DNA from: Rapana venosa
Taxonomy: Eukaryota > Mollusca > Gastropoda > Neogastropoda > Muricidae
Length of the DNA stretch: 64,000 bases
Reading direction: 5' to 3'
NCBI GenBank assembly: GCA_028751875.1
Contig: CM054159.1
Location: 8,119,456-8,183,455 of the forward strand
Part shown: one piece after another, positions 61,576-63,661 of the stretch
Position numbering within the stretch: the stretch's first letter is position 1
Layout of the letters: each line of letters starts with the position of its first letter
Notes under the pieces: model-generated
The model's input: the letters and a program-made list of their open reading frames with translations, nothing else
What the model was told of the DNA's origin: nothing
The model's database searches: none
Program-made: the position numbers and the translations under genes

Positions 61576-63557
61576 CTGTGTGCGTGAATGAGTTAGTGAG
61601 TGTGTACACATGTACATGTGCATTATTTCAAATACTTGTCAATTCAATCACGGTGTCAGTTTTTCTTAATGTGAGTCTGAGTCAGCATAAGAATAAAATT
61701 TTAAAAATTTAAAAAAAAATATATATATATATTATATATAATAGCAATAAAGCAAAACAAAGAACACAATAATGAGTGACAGGTTTACATCAAATTAAGT
61801 AAACATTTGTAACAGGTCAGACAAACTGCGCCATGACAAAACTGGTATATATCCAGGGTCAGGGGGTTTGCTTCAACTATTCTACCATTTTATCACTACT
61901 TTAGCAACAAAAAGTGAAAAACTAAGAAAAACTGTGAACAGAAAACAAAACATCATGAAACAAGTTTAAAGCCTTGACTTCAAAATTCAAAGATTGATTA
62001 TAAGCAGTTTCTTCTTTGTTTCCCCCATCAACAGAAAAAGCAAAGATAAAATAAAAAAAATTTCTCTAAGTACTGCTCAAGTGTTTTTTTCTGCCAACAG
62101 GAAAAGTGGATACATATATATAGACTAGTCCTACATATTCAAAATTTATGAAAATAAGGATAAAAAATGTGCATCAAGAACAAAATAAAATCACTGCATC
62201 ACAAAACAGTATTACCAATAGTACTAGCAACAAACACTAATCTCTAGTGTCAGTGTTATCTGAAAACCATGGCTGAATTGACTTAAGTTCCAGTAAACTC
62301 ATGCTGCCATGCAGCCCTTGTAAGTTTGAACCTGTGCCTCATTGCCTGCTCTCTAGCCAGTCTAGGCCTTTAACTAGGCTATATGACACTGTGAAAAGAT
62401 AAATCTGAAGCCTGAGGTACTAAGTATCAGAGGGATGTTGCATAAGAATCTTGAAATCTCACAAACATTACTAATACTGTAATAGGGTTATACTAAGGGA
62501 AATGCCAAGAAATGATACAATTCTAAAGTTAAAAAATAAAAGACTGCAAATCAAGAATGGGAGGTGGGCTGGGGGTGTCAGTGTTGGGCACGCGGTTGTA
62601 TAATGAGGCTATGCCTACCCCCCCCCCCCCCCCCCCCCCCCCATTTCTTTTGATAGAGCTGGTTAATCAAAATTTTGTTGTAACCGTCGCTAATGATGTA
62701 ACATTTGCCCAAACATTATCATATGGATAATTATGTCTGAGATCATTCTGTGATTCATGCAAAAATCACACACGCTTCAGTCAGCCGTGTCGCTGTCGGA
62801 CATTTTAATCGCGATCATTAGGCCTATCGCGTTGTTTTCTATTCACTGGTTTAAGTGTTTTACATCAAACCAGTTTTATAACGAATAAGACGACGATTAG
62901 CACTCACGCTATCTTTACGCTGACAAAACTACGATCATAAAACAAACCAATATGAACAATACTGTAAAATACTCAAGAAAAAACGGCTAATACAGGCTTA
63001 GAGCACATCGGAAAAGCTATGGCGCGCACTAGCAGACGACACATGCAGCCTCAAAGAAAACATGGCGGACCGCCAAATTTTCACACAAGAAAAACAATCT
63101 ACAATCGGGTGTCATATGACAACAAGCAAATATTTTTACCAAAACGCTTCACCTGAGTAAAATAAAGTAATTTTAACAGCCACGTGGTCACCATAGGGAT
63201 GTCAACACAATCTTGTGCCAAAAGCCCTGATTTTAACACATTTATCTTTCTAACGAAATTTCACACGCACTGCCTATAAAACAGTTGTACATTTTTTCTT
63301 TCCGATAGCAAAAAGTAGCACACCAAGTAGCAACTCCTTGCTTACCTTTGTATGGAAGATAAAATAAAAAATAAATAATATTGCACATTAACCAAAGTAA
63401 AGCGCCATCTTGGATGCGGCGAGCGAAGGTAACAAAAAGGATACTCCTTTGATCGGAACCGTTCCTGCGTGTGCTGAATGGTGTAAATCTCCTCATCCGA
63501 CCCAACATTGGTTAGGGTTTTTGCCAGGCTAAACTGTTTCTTTCCCAATAGGGGCAT
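12458..63557 (-). CDS. BAZ1B: BAZ1B/WSTF orthologue, whole gene (33 coding exons plus one optional cassette)
   Basis: Chromatin-remodelling subunit; in vertebrates BAZ1B pairs with the ISWI ATPase SMARCA5 (WICH complex) and acts in the nucleus in chromatin replication, repair and Pol I/III transcription. Spliced exons sum to 4905 nt, 1634 residues plus stop. Approximate residues: WAC 20-125; conserved block 180-258; Lys-rich linker 259-505 with AT-hook near 488-495; DDT 669-730; WHIM1 785-834; WHIM2/3 (WSD) 962-1110; PHD1 1276-1320; PHD2 1350-1397; acidic run 1420-1450; bromodomain 1511-1625. BAZ1B rather than BAZ1A is called because of blocks such as RTERPPSKDIVRLFIR, YALPSKFADFLL and WKQMTLLEI, which align to human BAZ1B as I know it. 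All introns are GT-AG with matching phase and no break was found. Exon choice rests on homology plus splice consensus; no transcript was available. Odd features are the second PHD, minisatellites at splice junctions and the psq cassette in intron 8. Confidence 0.95.
12590..14290. repeat. Minisatellite A, copies of the exon 33 acceptor
   Basis: About 40 tandem units in two interleaved lengths, 43 nt and 35 nt, degrading at the right end near 14280-14350. On the minus strand the long unit reads ...TTGACAG/CTGGACAGTGAAGTG..., which is the exon 33 acceptor plus about 20 nt of exon 33 with one substitution. The array begins in the exon and extends upstream into intron 32. Longer forms with GATGGAGGAGAATGCA also occur. 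Confidence 0.95.
14640..15010 (+). mobile_element. Single arm of the fold-back family, in intron 32
   Basis: Collinear with the left arm at 3399: CCTGTCAGTATAAACAGCAT, the pyrimidine-rich CCCTCTTTTCTATCCCTCTC block, then GGGCCTGATTTGTCTGGCGC. It is followed by two copies of ACAACAGTTGCTATT. Confidence 0.8.
15056..15199 (-). CDS. BAZ1B: BAZ1B exon 32 (bromodomain core)
   Basis: Residues 1537-1584, phase 0-0: VPDYHQIIKKPMDFQTMLKK, then PQEFVDDAILVFSNAAKYNE. The conserved Asn of the YN pair, which hydrogen-bonds acetyl-lysine in bromodomains, is present. Acceptor GGGCAG, donor GTGAGG. Intron 32 (12611-15055) is mostly minisatellite plus a fold-back-family arm (14640-15010). Confidence 0.97.
15792..15869 (-). 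CDS. BAZ1B: BAZ1B exon 31 (bromodomain start)
   Basis: Residues 1511-1536, phase 0-0: LCEDILQKLMKHSSSWPFLE then PVNKKQ, the Z helix and WPF start of the ZA loop; human CEEILHKIVKYRFSWPFREP. Acceptor TTCCAG, donor GTGAGG. Intron 31 (15200-15791) has nothing recognisable. Confidence 0.96.
16504..16796 (-). CDS. BAZ1B: BAZ1B exon 30 (acidic run, Ser/Arg linker)
   Basis: Residues 1413-1510: ASRKSYKRQVQDDEEESEEE, a long Glu run, then a Ser/Arg-rich linker ending RSRRNPSDLS. It parallels the human acidic stretch between PHD and bromodomain. Acceptor CCATAG, donor GTGAGT. Open frames on the opposite strand here are shadows. Intron 30 (15870-16503) has nothing recognisable. Confidence 0.93.
17407..17477 (-). 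CDS. BAZ1B: BAZ1B exon 29 (end of PHD finger 2)
   Basis: Residues 1389-1412: RGVWECNDCKNGIRRRKKGR. It supplies the Trp and last two Cys of PHD2, followed by a basic tail. Acceptor TTGCAG, donor GTAATG. Intron 29 (16797-17406) is unremarkable. Confidence 0.92.
17938..18365 (+). mobile_element. tRNA-derived SINE, near full length
   Basis: The head has a box A-like GGCAGGATGGTCAAG and a perfect box B core GGGTTCGATTCCC about 55 nt later. The body includes CTATAAACCGAGGCCTGGTG; the tail has CTCGCCATTGGTGAACCTTG and GCTCTAGCTGAGGAA. About 425 bp. It lies beyond the right end of minisatellite B's intron side. Confidence 0.8.
18415..20025. repeat. Minisatellite B, copies of the exon 28 donor
   Basis: About 22 units of roughly 60-76 nt. 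Each unit on the minus strand contains TGCCCAG/GTGAGG, identical to the last 7 nt of exon 28 plus its donor. The array starts at the donor and extends downstream into intron 28. Units also share CACCTGTCACACAACG and TATCAACCAAC on the plus strand. Long plus-strand open frames across it are by-products of the repeat. Confidence 0.95.
20021..20175 (-). CDS. BAZ1B: BAZ1B exon 28 (acidic lead and first part of PHD finger 2)
   Basis: Residues 1338-1388: TDSDEDEAQH, then CEEC, Gly/Glu loop, CHKCPSVYHLECHQPPLRRV. Acceptor TTGCAG, donor GTGAGG; the donor is copied in the adjoining minisatellite. With exon 29 it forms a second C4HC3 finger not present in human BAZ1B. Intron 28 (17478-20020) holds that minisatellite and a full-length SINE. 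Confidence 0.93.
20285..20395. repeat. Two-copy 43-nt direct repeat in intron 27
   Basis: Two copies of GTTGGTTACCCTGTAGCGGG plus TTACCCATAGGGAAAAGTTA with single-base differences. Confidence 0.8.
20940..21640. repeat. Minisatellite F, 31-34-nt unit next to the exon 27 donor
   Basis: Over 20 units of ACTGTACATACTTATACACC plus (ATTACT/ACT)n. Its right end lies within about 20 nt of the exon 27 donor at 21651; no splice site is copied. Confidence 0.9.
21652..21699 (-). CDS. BAZ1B: BAZ1B exon 27 (48-nt exon between the PHD fingers)
   Basis: Residues 1322-1337, PHTKRRSMAPCRIGDE, phase 0-0; the first half resembles human PATARRNSRGR after PHD1. Acceptor GTTTCAG, donor GTAAGC. Intron 27 (20176-21651) is largely a 31-nt tandem array. 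Confidence 0.88.
22065..22250 (-). repeat. Dispersed repeat, copy 1
   Basis: The reverse complement contains CAGCTGGTGCTAATTATAGC and aligns over about 160 bp with 44160-44320. It lies in intron 26. Confidence 0.7.
22719..22859 (-). CDS. BAZ1B: BAZ1B exon 26 (PHD finger 1, whole domain in one exon)
   Basis: Residues 1275-1321, phase 0-0. C4HC3 zinc ligands are all present: CKIC, then CDEC, H and C in FHMYC, and C..C in WFCAAC. The Trp two residues before the penultimate Cys is conserved. Human: CKVCRKKGEDDKLILCDECN. PHD fingers read histone tails. Acceptor TTTCAG; donor GTAAGA preferred over an alternative GTAGTA three bases earlier. Intron 26 (21700-22718) holds a dispersed repeat (22065-22250) and CA tracts. 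Confidence 0.97.
23439..23581 (-). CDS. BAZ1B: BAZ1B exon 25 (helical lead-in to PHD1)
   Basis: Residues 1227-1274: LQQWKDCVANCSTVSRLHVL then LSMMDSCIKWEKSAENA; human SALEKWKTAIREAQTFSRMH and GMLDACIKWDMSAENA. The acceptor TTTGCAG sits at the end of a roughly 100-nt (TG)n. Donor GTGAGT. Intron 25 (22860-23438) has a short C-run near 23351. Confidence 0.97.
23590..23692. repeat. (CA)n directly upstream of the exon 25 acceptor
   Basis: Interrupted CA tract reading (UG)n in the transcript, 8 nt from the acceptor. Confidence 0.95.
24110..24330. repeat. Short minisatellite near the exon 24 donor
   Basis: About six imperfect units of roughly 37 nt with core GCACAAAAGCACAT plus AGTAGGTGACGGA. Ends about 40 nt from the exon 24 donor. 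Confidence 0.75.
24372..24531 (-). CDS. BAZ1B: BAZ1B exon 24
   Basis: Residues 1174-1226: GECLLETHEGIMDKFLQKFM then an acidic Lys/Glu tail; human GECVIALQASVIKKFLQGFM. Acceptor GACAG, donor GTATGT. Intron 24 (23582-24371) contains a roughly 37-nt tandem array (24110-24330) and SINE-tail and CA sequences. Confidence 0.95.
25547..25672 (-). CDS. BAZ1B: BAZ1B exon 23
   Basis: Residues 1132-1173, phase 0-0: TMWTVQELSDIETRLRNGGL then GGVQNFDQWEAKLMSATDIA; human LIEVATRLQKGGLGYVEETS and EFEARVISLEKLKDF. Acceptor CAAAAG without a clear pyrimidine tract; donor GTAAGC. Intron 23 (24532-25546) has an imperfect (GT)n at about 25038-25130. Confidence 0.94.
26182..26242 (-). CDS. BAZ1B: BAZ1B exon 22 (61-nt exon)
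   Basis: Residues 1111-1131: NNLELRDSDGNEEMVASFKK, matching human PNLGLKSCDGNQELLNFLRS in position. Acceptor CTGCAG, donor GTAAGG. Intron 22 (25673-26181) is unremarkable. Confidence 0.92.
26580..26860. repeat. A/C-rich tandem array in intron 21
   Basis: Irregular units of ACACAAACACATCCACAAC. It ends about 60 nt from the exon 21 donor. Confidence 0.8.
26922..27086 (-). CDS. BAZ1B: BAZ1B exon 21 (WHIM3/WSD)
   Basis: Residues 1056-1110: TCGQNLWFTYNSLKDLDTLL then HNLHPQGIREAALKTEIRKR; human QGQNLWFLCDSQKELDELLN and CLHPQGIRESQLKERLEKRY. Acceptor AACAG, donor GTAGGC. Intron 21 (26243-26921) holds an A/C-rich tandem array (26580-26860). Confidence 0.97.
27382..27450 (-). repeat. SINE tail fragment in intron 20
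   Basis: CCTTGGCTAGAGCTCTGAGG then TTCACCAATGGTGAAATTTT. Confidence 0.75.
27637..27811 (-). CDS. BAZ1B: BAZ1B exon 20
   Basis: Residues 998-1055: GWVSQEIGYNPGDVPDEREA, Glu run, Ser/Pro stretch, KRLRMTKKKALVES. It completes human FIEKGWVHDSIDYRF; the rest is a species-variable spacer. Acceptor GGCAG, donor GTAAGT. A minisatellite abuts its acceptor. Intron 20 (27087-27636) contains a SINE-tail fragment (27382-27450). Confidence 0.94.
27817..28045. repeat. Minisatellite E, abutting the exon 20 acceptor
   Basis: About three copies of a roughly 68-nt unit beginning CAACACAGCATGCCTGTCG. The array edge is 5 nt from the exon 20 acceptor but does not include the AG. Confidence 0.9.
28085..28290. 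repeat. Tandem array in intron 19
   Basis: Imperfect units around CAGTTTTGTACAAGCCCAAT, about seven partial copies. Confidence 0.75.
29155..29269 (-). CDS. BAZ1B: BAZ1B exon 19 (WHIM2/WSD core)
   Basis: Residues 960-997 plus one base: DSISLARTVLRHVPIGYDRY then HNRYWMFTFTTPGLYIEK; human MRRTPIGTDRNHNRYWLFSD and PGLFIEK. This motif is the WSD hallmark and binds the ISWI partner in the ACF/WICH family. Acceptor GTTACAG beside a short (TG)n; donor GTGAGC. Intron 19 (27812-29154) holds two tandem arrays (27817-28045, 28100-28285) and a SINE-tail fragment near 29020. Confidence 0.97.
29889..29955 (-). CDS. BAZ1B: BAZ1B exon 18 (charged helix)
   Basis: Residues 937-959: KMEKEFQEERERRQREMFET, continuing the human REIQEREMKVKLERQAEEER helix. 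Acceptor TTTGCAG, donor GTACGG. Intron 18 (29270-29888) has (TG)n near 29734-29765 and a TC tract near 29799. Confidence 0.93.
30240..30423 (-). CDS. BAZ1B: BAZ1B exon 17
   Basis: Residues 876-936: AVLTINSFYGKKLEDSSAND, Gly/Glu spacer, LVSIVKRRRLMAAKAAQEKE; human MISAVKSRRLLAIQAKKERE. Acceptor TTTCAG, donor GTAATG. Start of the long basic helix before WHIM2. Intron 17 (29956-30239) is short and has a (CA)n-rich block. Confidence 0.94.
31071..31192 (-). CDS. BAZ1B: BAZ1B exon 16 (charged linker)
   Basis: Residues 835-875: KQRVTEMKGFNEKLKEKKQK, then Ser/Asn/Ala-rich sequence. It corresponds to the human coiled-coil after QQMSAELWKERLAVLKEEN. Acceptor GCGCAG next to a short (TG)n; donor GTGAGA. 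Intron 16 (30424-31070) is AT-rich with no recognised element. Confidence 0.9.
31735..31905 (-). repeat. SINE head fragment in intron 15
   Basis: Collinear with 2470-2625 (TTGACATTCAGTTCCATTTT, CGTCAAACTAGGAAGAGAGG), with a decayed box B. Confidence 0.65.
31994..32151 (-). CDS. BAZ1B: BAZ1B exon 15 (WHIM1 motif)
   Basis: Residues 783-834 plus two bases: PDSLIQQLESQEFFQLECEE, then KLRILRGLCLRVMGTYSIQD; human FLEKLETSEFFELTSEEKLQ. WHIM1 helps read inter-nucleosome spacing in ISWI complexes. The acceptor (TTCCAG before CCTGACTCGCTG) is copied in the minisatellite beside it. Donor GTAAGG. Intron 15 (31193-31993) holds SINE fragments (31243-31312 and 31735-31905). Confidence 0.95.
32127..32650. 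repeat. Minisatellite C, copies of the exon 15 acceptor
   Basis: Eight near-identical copies of a 65-nt unit, counting the exon edge. The minus strand of each reads GTTCCAG/CCTGACTCGCTG..., the exon 15 acceptor plus 24 nt of exon. It runs upstream from the exon into intron 14. The very low divergence suggests recent expansion or homogenisation. Confidence 0.97.
32757..32905 (+). repeat. SINE body fragment in intron 14
   Basis: GTGCCGACTCCACTCTCCCC, AGAAGTCCTTTGGATG and ACACAGGGACTGGATG match the 57171 copy. Confidence 0.65.
33285..33434 (-). CDS. BAZ1B: BAZ1B exon 14 (DDT C-terminal extension)
   Basis: Residues 733-782, phase 0-0: GYSELKVPLNDIAVNPYTAS then ELVRLCLRK, human YGELGMKLSEIPLTLHSVS and ELVRLCLRR. 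It ends in a Gly-rich then acidic tail (GGGGGDADNDEEELEV). Acceptor GTCAG, donor GTGAGT. Intron 14 (32152-33284) holds a 65-nt minisatellite, a SINE fragment (32757-32905) and a poly-C run near 32996-33019. Confidence 0.95.
34284..34387 (-). CDS. BAZ1B: BAZ1B exon 13 (DDT domain)
   Basis: Residues 698-732: DALMKALAGGSQGFAYLSRV then LCVLLQTLLQDEIAE; human MEALSADKGGFLYLNRV and LVILLQTLLQDEIAE. Acceptor GTACAG with no pyrimidine tract, 26 nt downstream of MITE copy 2; donor GTATGC. Intron 13 (33435-34283) is AT-rich; 33540-33780 has two imperfect copies of a segment starting TTCAGGG-TTTGGCTA. Confidence 0.96.
34414..34817. mobile_element. MITE copy 2, 26 nt upstream of exon 13
   Basis: 404 bp with about 24-bp terminal inverted repeats: left GTGACACTCCACCACGAAAT, right end reverse-complement GTGACTCTCCGCCACATAAT. 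ATTT occurs on both sides and may be a 4-bp target duplication. The interior is collinear with copy 3 (e.g. AGGAGCCATTTTAGGCAGGT). Confidence 0.85.
35428..35596 (-). CDS. BAZ1B: BAZ1B exon 12 (start of DDT domain)
   Basis: Residues 642-697 plus one base: RYEDQDLKLQPLPAPKLV, then LPNELFGDVAMVTEFISSYS, human RYEDQELTGKNLPAFRLV and LPNTLFGDVAMVVEFLSCYS. The DDT domain is a DNA/ISWI-interaction module. The acceptor (GATGTCAG before CGCTATGAAGA) is copied in the adjoining minisatellite. Donor GTAGGG. Intron 12 (34388-35427) carries MITE copy 2. Confidence 0.96.
35582..37530. repeat. Minisatellite D, copies of the exon 12 acceptor
   Basis: Roughly 44 units of 40-48 nt with indels. On the minus strand each contains GATGTCAG/CGCTATGAAGA, the exon 12 acceptor plus its first 11 coding nt (Arg-Tyr-Glu plus part of Asp). 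It extends upstream into intron 11. Core plus-strand unit: CTTCATAGCGCTGACATCAC then an A/C-rich spacer. Confidence 0.97.
38249..38357 (-). CDS. BAZ1B: BAZ1B exon 11 (charged coiled-coil-like)
   Basis: Residues 605-641: LEKMSETEREAYLKEKKEKQ, then KRRMKEKLKEKMKEMRQ, like human MSEEQRKEYLKKKREELKKK, a strongly charged alpha-helical stretch. Acceptor CCCCTCAG, donor GTAAAG. Intron 11 (35597-38248) is mostly minisatellite (35597-37530), the rest unremarkable. Confidence 0.94.
38765..39240. repeat. Tandem array in intron 10, 32-nt unit
   Basis: About 15 units of AACTAACACAGCAGTAAAGT plus AAAAACATACAA. Unlike arrays A-D it is not at a splice junction. Confidence 0.9.
39559..39717 (-). CDS. BAZ1B: BAZ1B exon 10
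   Basis: Residues 552-604: KLLSLNKDEDRHKFNVLMKK and QKKNLPSPLKEKVQRRIELM, corresponding to human YKENKDREDKRSALSCVISK. Acceptor ATGGCAG, donor GTGAGT. The acceptor lies 30 nt from the end of MITE copy 3. Intron 10 (38358-39558) holds a 32-nt-unit tandem array. Confidence 0.94.
39748..40178. mobile_element. MITE copy 3, 30 nt upstream of exon 10
   Basis: 431 bp, same family: left end GTGACACTCCACCACGAAAC, right end GGGGTGGAGCGTCAC. Shares the CAGGAGCCATTTTAGGCAGG interior with copy 2. Non-coding. Confidence 0.85.
40760..40899 (-). CDS. BAZ1B: BAZ1B exon 9 (KQMTLLEI motif)
   Basis: Residues 506-551 plus two bases: QGGWKQMTLLEITSKNKDKS, human MKQMTLLDMAKGTQK. Donor GTGAGT. The acceptor is preceded immediately by about 90 nt of (TG)n with no classical pyrimidine tract; a second AG three bases in (40897) could also be used. 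Intron 9 (39718-40759) carries MITE copy 3. Confidence 0.93.
40901..40994. repeat. (CA)n directly against the exon 9 acceptor
   Basis: Interrupted CA tract that becomes (UG)n in the pre-mRNA immediately before the AG. Confidence 0.95.
43082..43936. mobile_element. Transposon-like element with perfect 28-bp terminal inverted repeats
   Basis: The left end (43082-43109, starting TATATCGATGCCTTAGAGCA) is matched exactly in inverse by 43909-43936. Total 855 bp; TA-rich ends are compatible with a TA target duplication (Tc1/mariner-like), but the superfamily is not shown. Internal open frames are short (71-94 codons) and unrecognised, so it is probably non-autonomous. It lies in intron 8. Confidence 0.85.
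44160..44320 (+). repeat. Dispersed repeat, copy 2
   Basis: CAGCTGGTGCTAATTATAGC, ACTTTCAGCTGCTCTCCATT and TTTGACTGAGCAATGTCGGA parallel copy 1. It lies in intron 8; family unknown. Confidence 0.7.
45548..45985 (-). mobile_element. tRNA-derived SINE, antisense orientation
   Basis: Tail GCTATAGCTCCAAGATTC, AATGGTGAC and GAAGGTAGCAGCATTCC; head inverse CTAACCACTAGGCTATCCC. Contains a G-run at 45853-45869. Confidence 0.75.
47476..47622 (-). CDS. Candidate cassette exon encoding an HTH_psq (pipsqueak) domain
   Basis: 147 nt, open, bounded by TTGCAG acceptor and GTAAAT donor, phase 0 at both ends like the flanking exon 8/exon 9 junction, so it can be included without a frameshift, adding 49 residues after residue 505. 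The peptide includes LKGRYATIQDALNSVEKGES and VRKAALDNNIPYETLRR, which fits the HTH_psq pattern (basic start, first helix, RKAA helix, hydrophobic-Pro turn, TLRR recognition helix). Family knowledge: psq domains bind DNA and occur in pipsqueak-group transcription factors and pogo/Tigger-like transposases. Human BAZ1B has none. Alternatives are a trapped transposase fragment that is never spliced, or an exon of a nested gene. The upstream pyrimidine tract is weak. Confidence 0.6.
48089..48472. mobile_element. 352-bp insertion flanked by a 16-bp target-site duplication
   Basis: TGATGCGTATAACTAT occurs exactly at 48089-48104 and 48457-48472; the insert is 48105-48456. The duplication length points to LINE-type target-primed insertion of a SINE-like sequence. 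The start (GTTTGTCCATCGTGTCTGAC) resembles the inverse of the 1811-1990 segment, suggesting a family. Confidence 0.8.
50640..51012. mobile_element. Two SINE segments in opposite orientation
   Basis: 50640-50925 matches the body and head of the 4438 copy (minus orientation). 50935-51012 is a plus-orientation tail (GCATACGCAAAACCTCACCA, then CTGGTGAACC). Together they form a composite or nested insertion. Confidence 0.65.
51324..52064 (-). CDS. BAZ1B: BAZ1B exon 8 (Lys/Ser-rich linker with AT-hook and SIM-like motif)
   Basis: Residues 259-505, 741 nt, phase 0-0, low-complexity basic linker. Visible motifs: repeated KKRK-type nuclear-localisation clusters; SVIEISDSSDEE at about 355-366, which fits a SUMO-interaction motif followed by acidic and Ser residues; an AT-hook core RGRGRPKK at about 488-495; and three SD-x-D/E-hydrophobic-P/S-L repeats. 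There is no cysteine in the exon. It corresponds in position to the weakly conserved human linker before KQMTLLDMAKG. Intron 8 (40900-51323) is the longest and holds the psq cassette exon, a terminal-inverted-repeat element, a target-duplication-flanked insertion and SINE fragments. Confidence 0.93.
52984..53149 (-). CDS. BAZ1B: BAZ1B exon 7 (BAZ1B-specific conserved block)
   Basis: Residues 203-258: IRTERPPSKDIVRLFIRSNA and SPWVVDEPLVKKYALPSKFA, nearly collinear with human BAZ1B IRTERPPNKEIVRYFIRHNA. In human this lies in the region reported to have tyrosine-kinase activity towards H2A.X. It is the strongest evidence for BAZ1B over other BAZ proteins. Acceptor TTCCAG, donor GTAAGG. Intron 7 (52065-52983) has a short (CA)n near 52779 and one near 52920. 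Confidence 0.97.
53959..54032 (-). CDS. BAZ1B: BAZ1B exon 6
   Basis: Residues 179-202 plus two bases: LLPYKYSVKLDDGPIINSVP and onward, human FLPHKYDVKLQNEDKIISNVP. The acceptor TTTGCAG lies directly against a (TG)n tract on the coding strand. Donor GTAAGT. Intron 6 (53150-53958) is AT-rich without a recognisable element. Confidence 0.95.
54675..54773 (-). CDS. BAZ1B: BAZ1B exon 5 (Ser-rich linker)
   Basis: Residues 146-178, 99 nt, phase 0-0. It contains CNSPSSDKENNSDGKKSPKK followed by WTPPK; human has DSPSSDKENSS and KWAPPK. Acceptor CTGCAG, donor GTATGC. Intron 5 (54033-54674) carries a long (CA)n at its acceptor end (about 54036-54155). Confidence 0.95.
56032..56071 (-). CDS. BAZ1B: BAZ1B exon 4 (40-nt exon)
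   Basis: Residues 132-145, TLKGSVIGISPNVE, aligning to human MLKVKIVKIHPLEK. Acceptor TTTTCAG, donor GTAAGC. Very short, but both phases agree with neighbours. Intron 4 (54774-56031) is AT-rich with nothing recognisable. Confidence 0.93.
56150..56575 (-). mobile_element. tRNA-derived SINE, antisense orientation
   Basis: It starts with the tail type TTGGCTACAGCTCTGAGGTT plus CACCAATGGTGAGATTTTGC and ends with the inverted tRNA-like head (ACCACCAGCTATCCCATCC). Confidence 0.75.
57171..57515 (+). mobile_element. tRNA-derived SINE with stem-loop-type tail
   Basis: Head GGATAGCCAAGTGGTCAGAA (box A-like) and CCCGGGTTCGATTCCCG (box B). The body shares CTATAAACTGAGGTC with the 17.9-kb copy; the tail differs: AAAAGCACATAAGTGCTTAG then CCATTATCCTCGATATT. 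It defines a second tail type. Confidence 0.8.
57754..60058 (-). mobile_element. 5'-truncated LINE with reverse transcriptase and RNase H (pseudogene)
   Basis: Minus-strand coding remnant. RT motifs GIPQGSVIAPHLFNILLYDL and YADD are visible at about 59800-59950; the RNase H signature follows (IYTDGS, TAELSAIL, CVDS, then WIPSHCGI). The frame is broken by one shift near 58700 inside RNase H, and the 5' part is missing: the RT begins abruptly at a (TG)n tract (60059-60107). RNase H after RT suggests an I/Jockey-type lineage. A minus-strand segment ending ACGTTAAACTGAAG and ACT repeats near 57754-57790 may be its 3' tail, but a CA-rich stretch intervenes. It lies in the same orientation as BAZ1B, in intron 3. 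Inactive. Confidence 0.85.
60409..60514 (-). CDS. BAZ1B: BAZ1B exon 3 (end of WAC region)
   Basis: Residues 97-131: STESLDALNDQAWTKLHQVL and onward, aligning to human NTASLEKLVDTAWLEIMTKY. Acceptor TTTTAG; donor GTAGGT chosen because it alone avoids an in-frame TAG and restores phase with exon 4. Intron 3 (56072-60408) is 4.3 kb and holds the LINE remnant, two SINEs and long CA and GA tracts. Confidence 0.92.
61050..61225 (-). CDS. BAZ1B: BAZ1B exon 2 (WAC domain)
   Basis: Residues 38-96. The join with exon 1 restores RSKDEYDKRVELYKQGIWTC, matching human REEYEARLERYSERIWTC. The exon ends in LQIVHH, human LEMVHH. Acceptor CAG before 61225; donor GTAAGT after 61050. WAC domains bind DNA and chromatin and help target the ISWI complex. 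Intron 2 (60515-61049) has no recognisable element. Confidence 0.96.
61518..61575. repeat. (TG)n microsatellite in intron 1
   Basis: Pure dinucleotide tract; others at 60059-60107 (LINE 5' junction), 29734-29761 and 57811-57890 (mixed). Confidence 0.95.
62618..62641. repeat. Poly-C run in intron 1
   Basis: About 24 C. Comparable homopolymer C/G runs occur near 1108, 3751, 4741, 33000 and 45853; all are potential G-quadruplex or sequencing-difficulty sites. Confidence 0.95.
63402..63413 (-). promoter_or_regulatory. YY1-like site just inside intron 1
   Basis: The minus strand reads CCAAGATGGCGC, very near the YY1 consensus (AAGATGGCGGC), about 31 nt downstream of the exon 1 donor and in the gene's orientation. 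YY1 sites are often just downstream of the start site in housekeeping genes. A weaker ATGGCGG occurs on the plus strand at about 63062. Confidence 0.4.
63445..63557 (-). CDS. BAZ1B: BAZ1B exon 1 (start, WAC domain N-terminal part)
   Basis: Residues 1-37 plus two bases. It starts MPLLGKKQFSLAKTL, like the human N-terminus MAPLLGRKPFPLVK, which fixes the ATG at 63557. It runs into the WAC core (IQHTQERFRSK). Donor GTATCC at 63444. Reading through the donor gives a non-homologous tail, so splicing here is required. Intron 1 (61226-63444) holds a poly-C run at about 62618-62641, a (TG)n tract at about 61518-61575, an AT microsatellite near 61720 and a YY1-like site; I see no gene in it. Confidence 0.95.
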
Positions 63558-63607
63558 AATCGAAACAATTGCTGATTTACCATGAAATAAAGCAAGTGTT
63601 TAAAATC

Positions 63608-63616
63608 TGGCGCGAA
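63608..63616 (-). promoter_or_regulatory. E2F-like site
   Basis: On the minus strand the sequence reads TTCGCGCCA, close to the E2F/DP consensus TTTSGCGC, about 50 nt upstream of the ATG. E2F control would suit a replication-linked chromatin factor. Motif match only. Confidence 0.35.
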
Positions 63617-63653
63617 CCGCCGGAAAAAGAGGTCTTGGACATGCAGCTGTATA

Positions 63654-63661
63654 TCACGTGA
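63654..63661. promoter_or_regulatory. TCACGTGA palindromic E-box
   Basis: Perfect 8-bp palindrome containing CACGTG, the form favoured by USF/MITF/Max-type bHLH-zip factors, about 97 nt upstream of the ATG. Motif match only. Confidence 0.35.

Noticed and set aside
12458..63557. Assignment to BAZ1A (ACF1), BAZ2 or BPTF
   Set aside because: WAC plus the RTERPPSKDIVRLFIR / ALPSKFADFLL block and KQMTLLEI are BAZ1B features; no MBD or TAM domain as in BAZ2 and no BPTF-specific regions.
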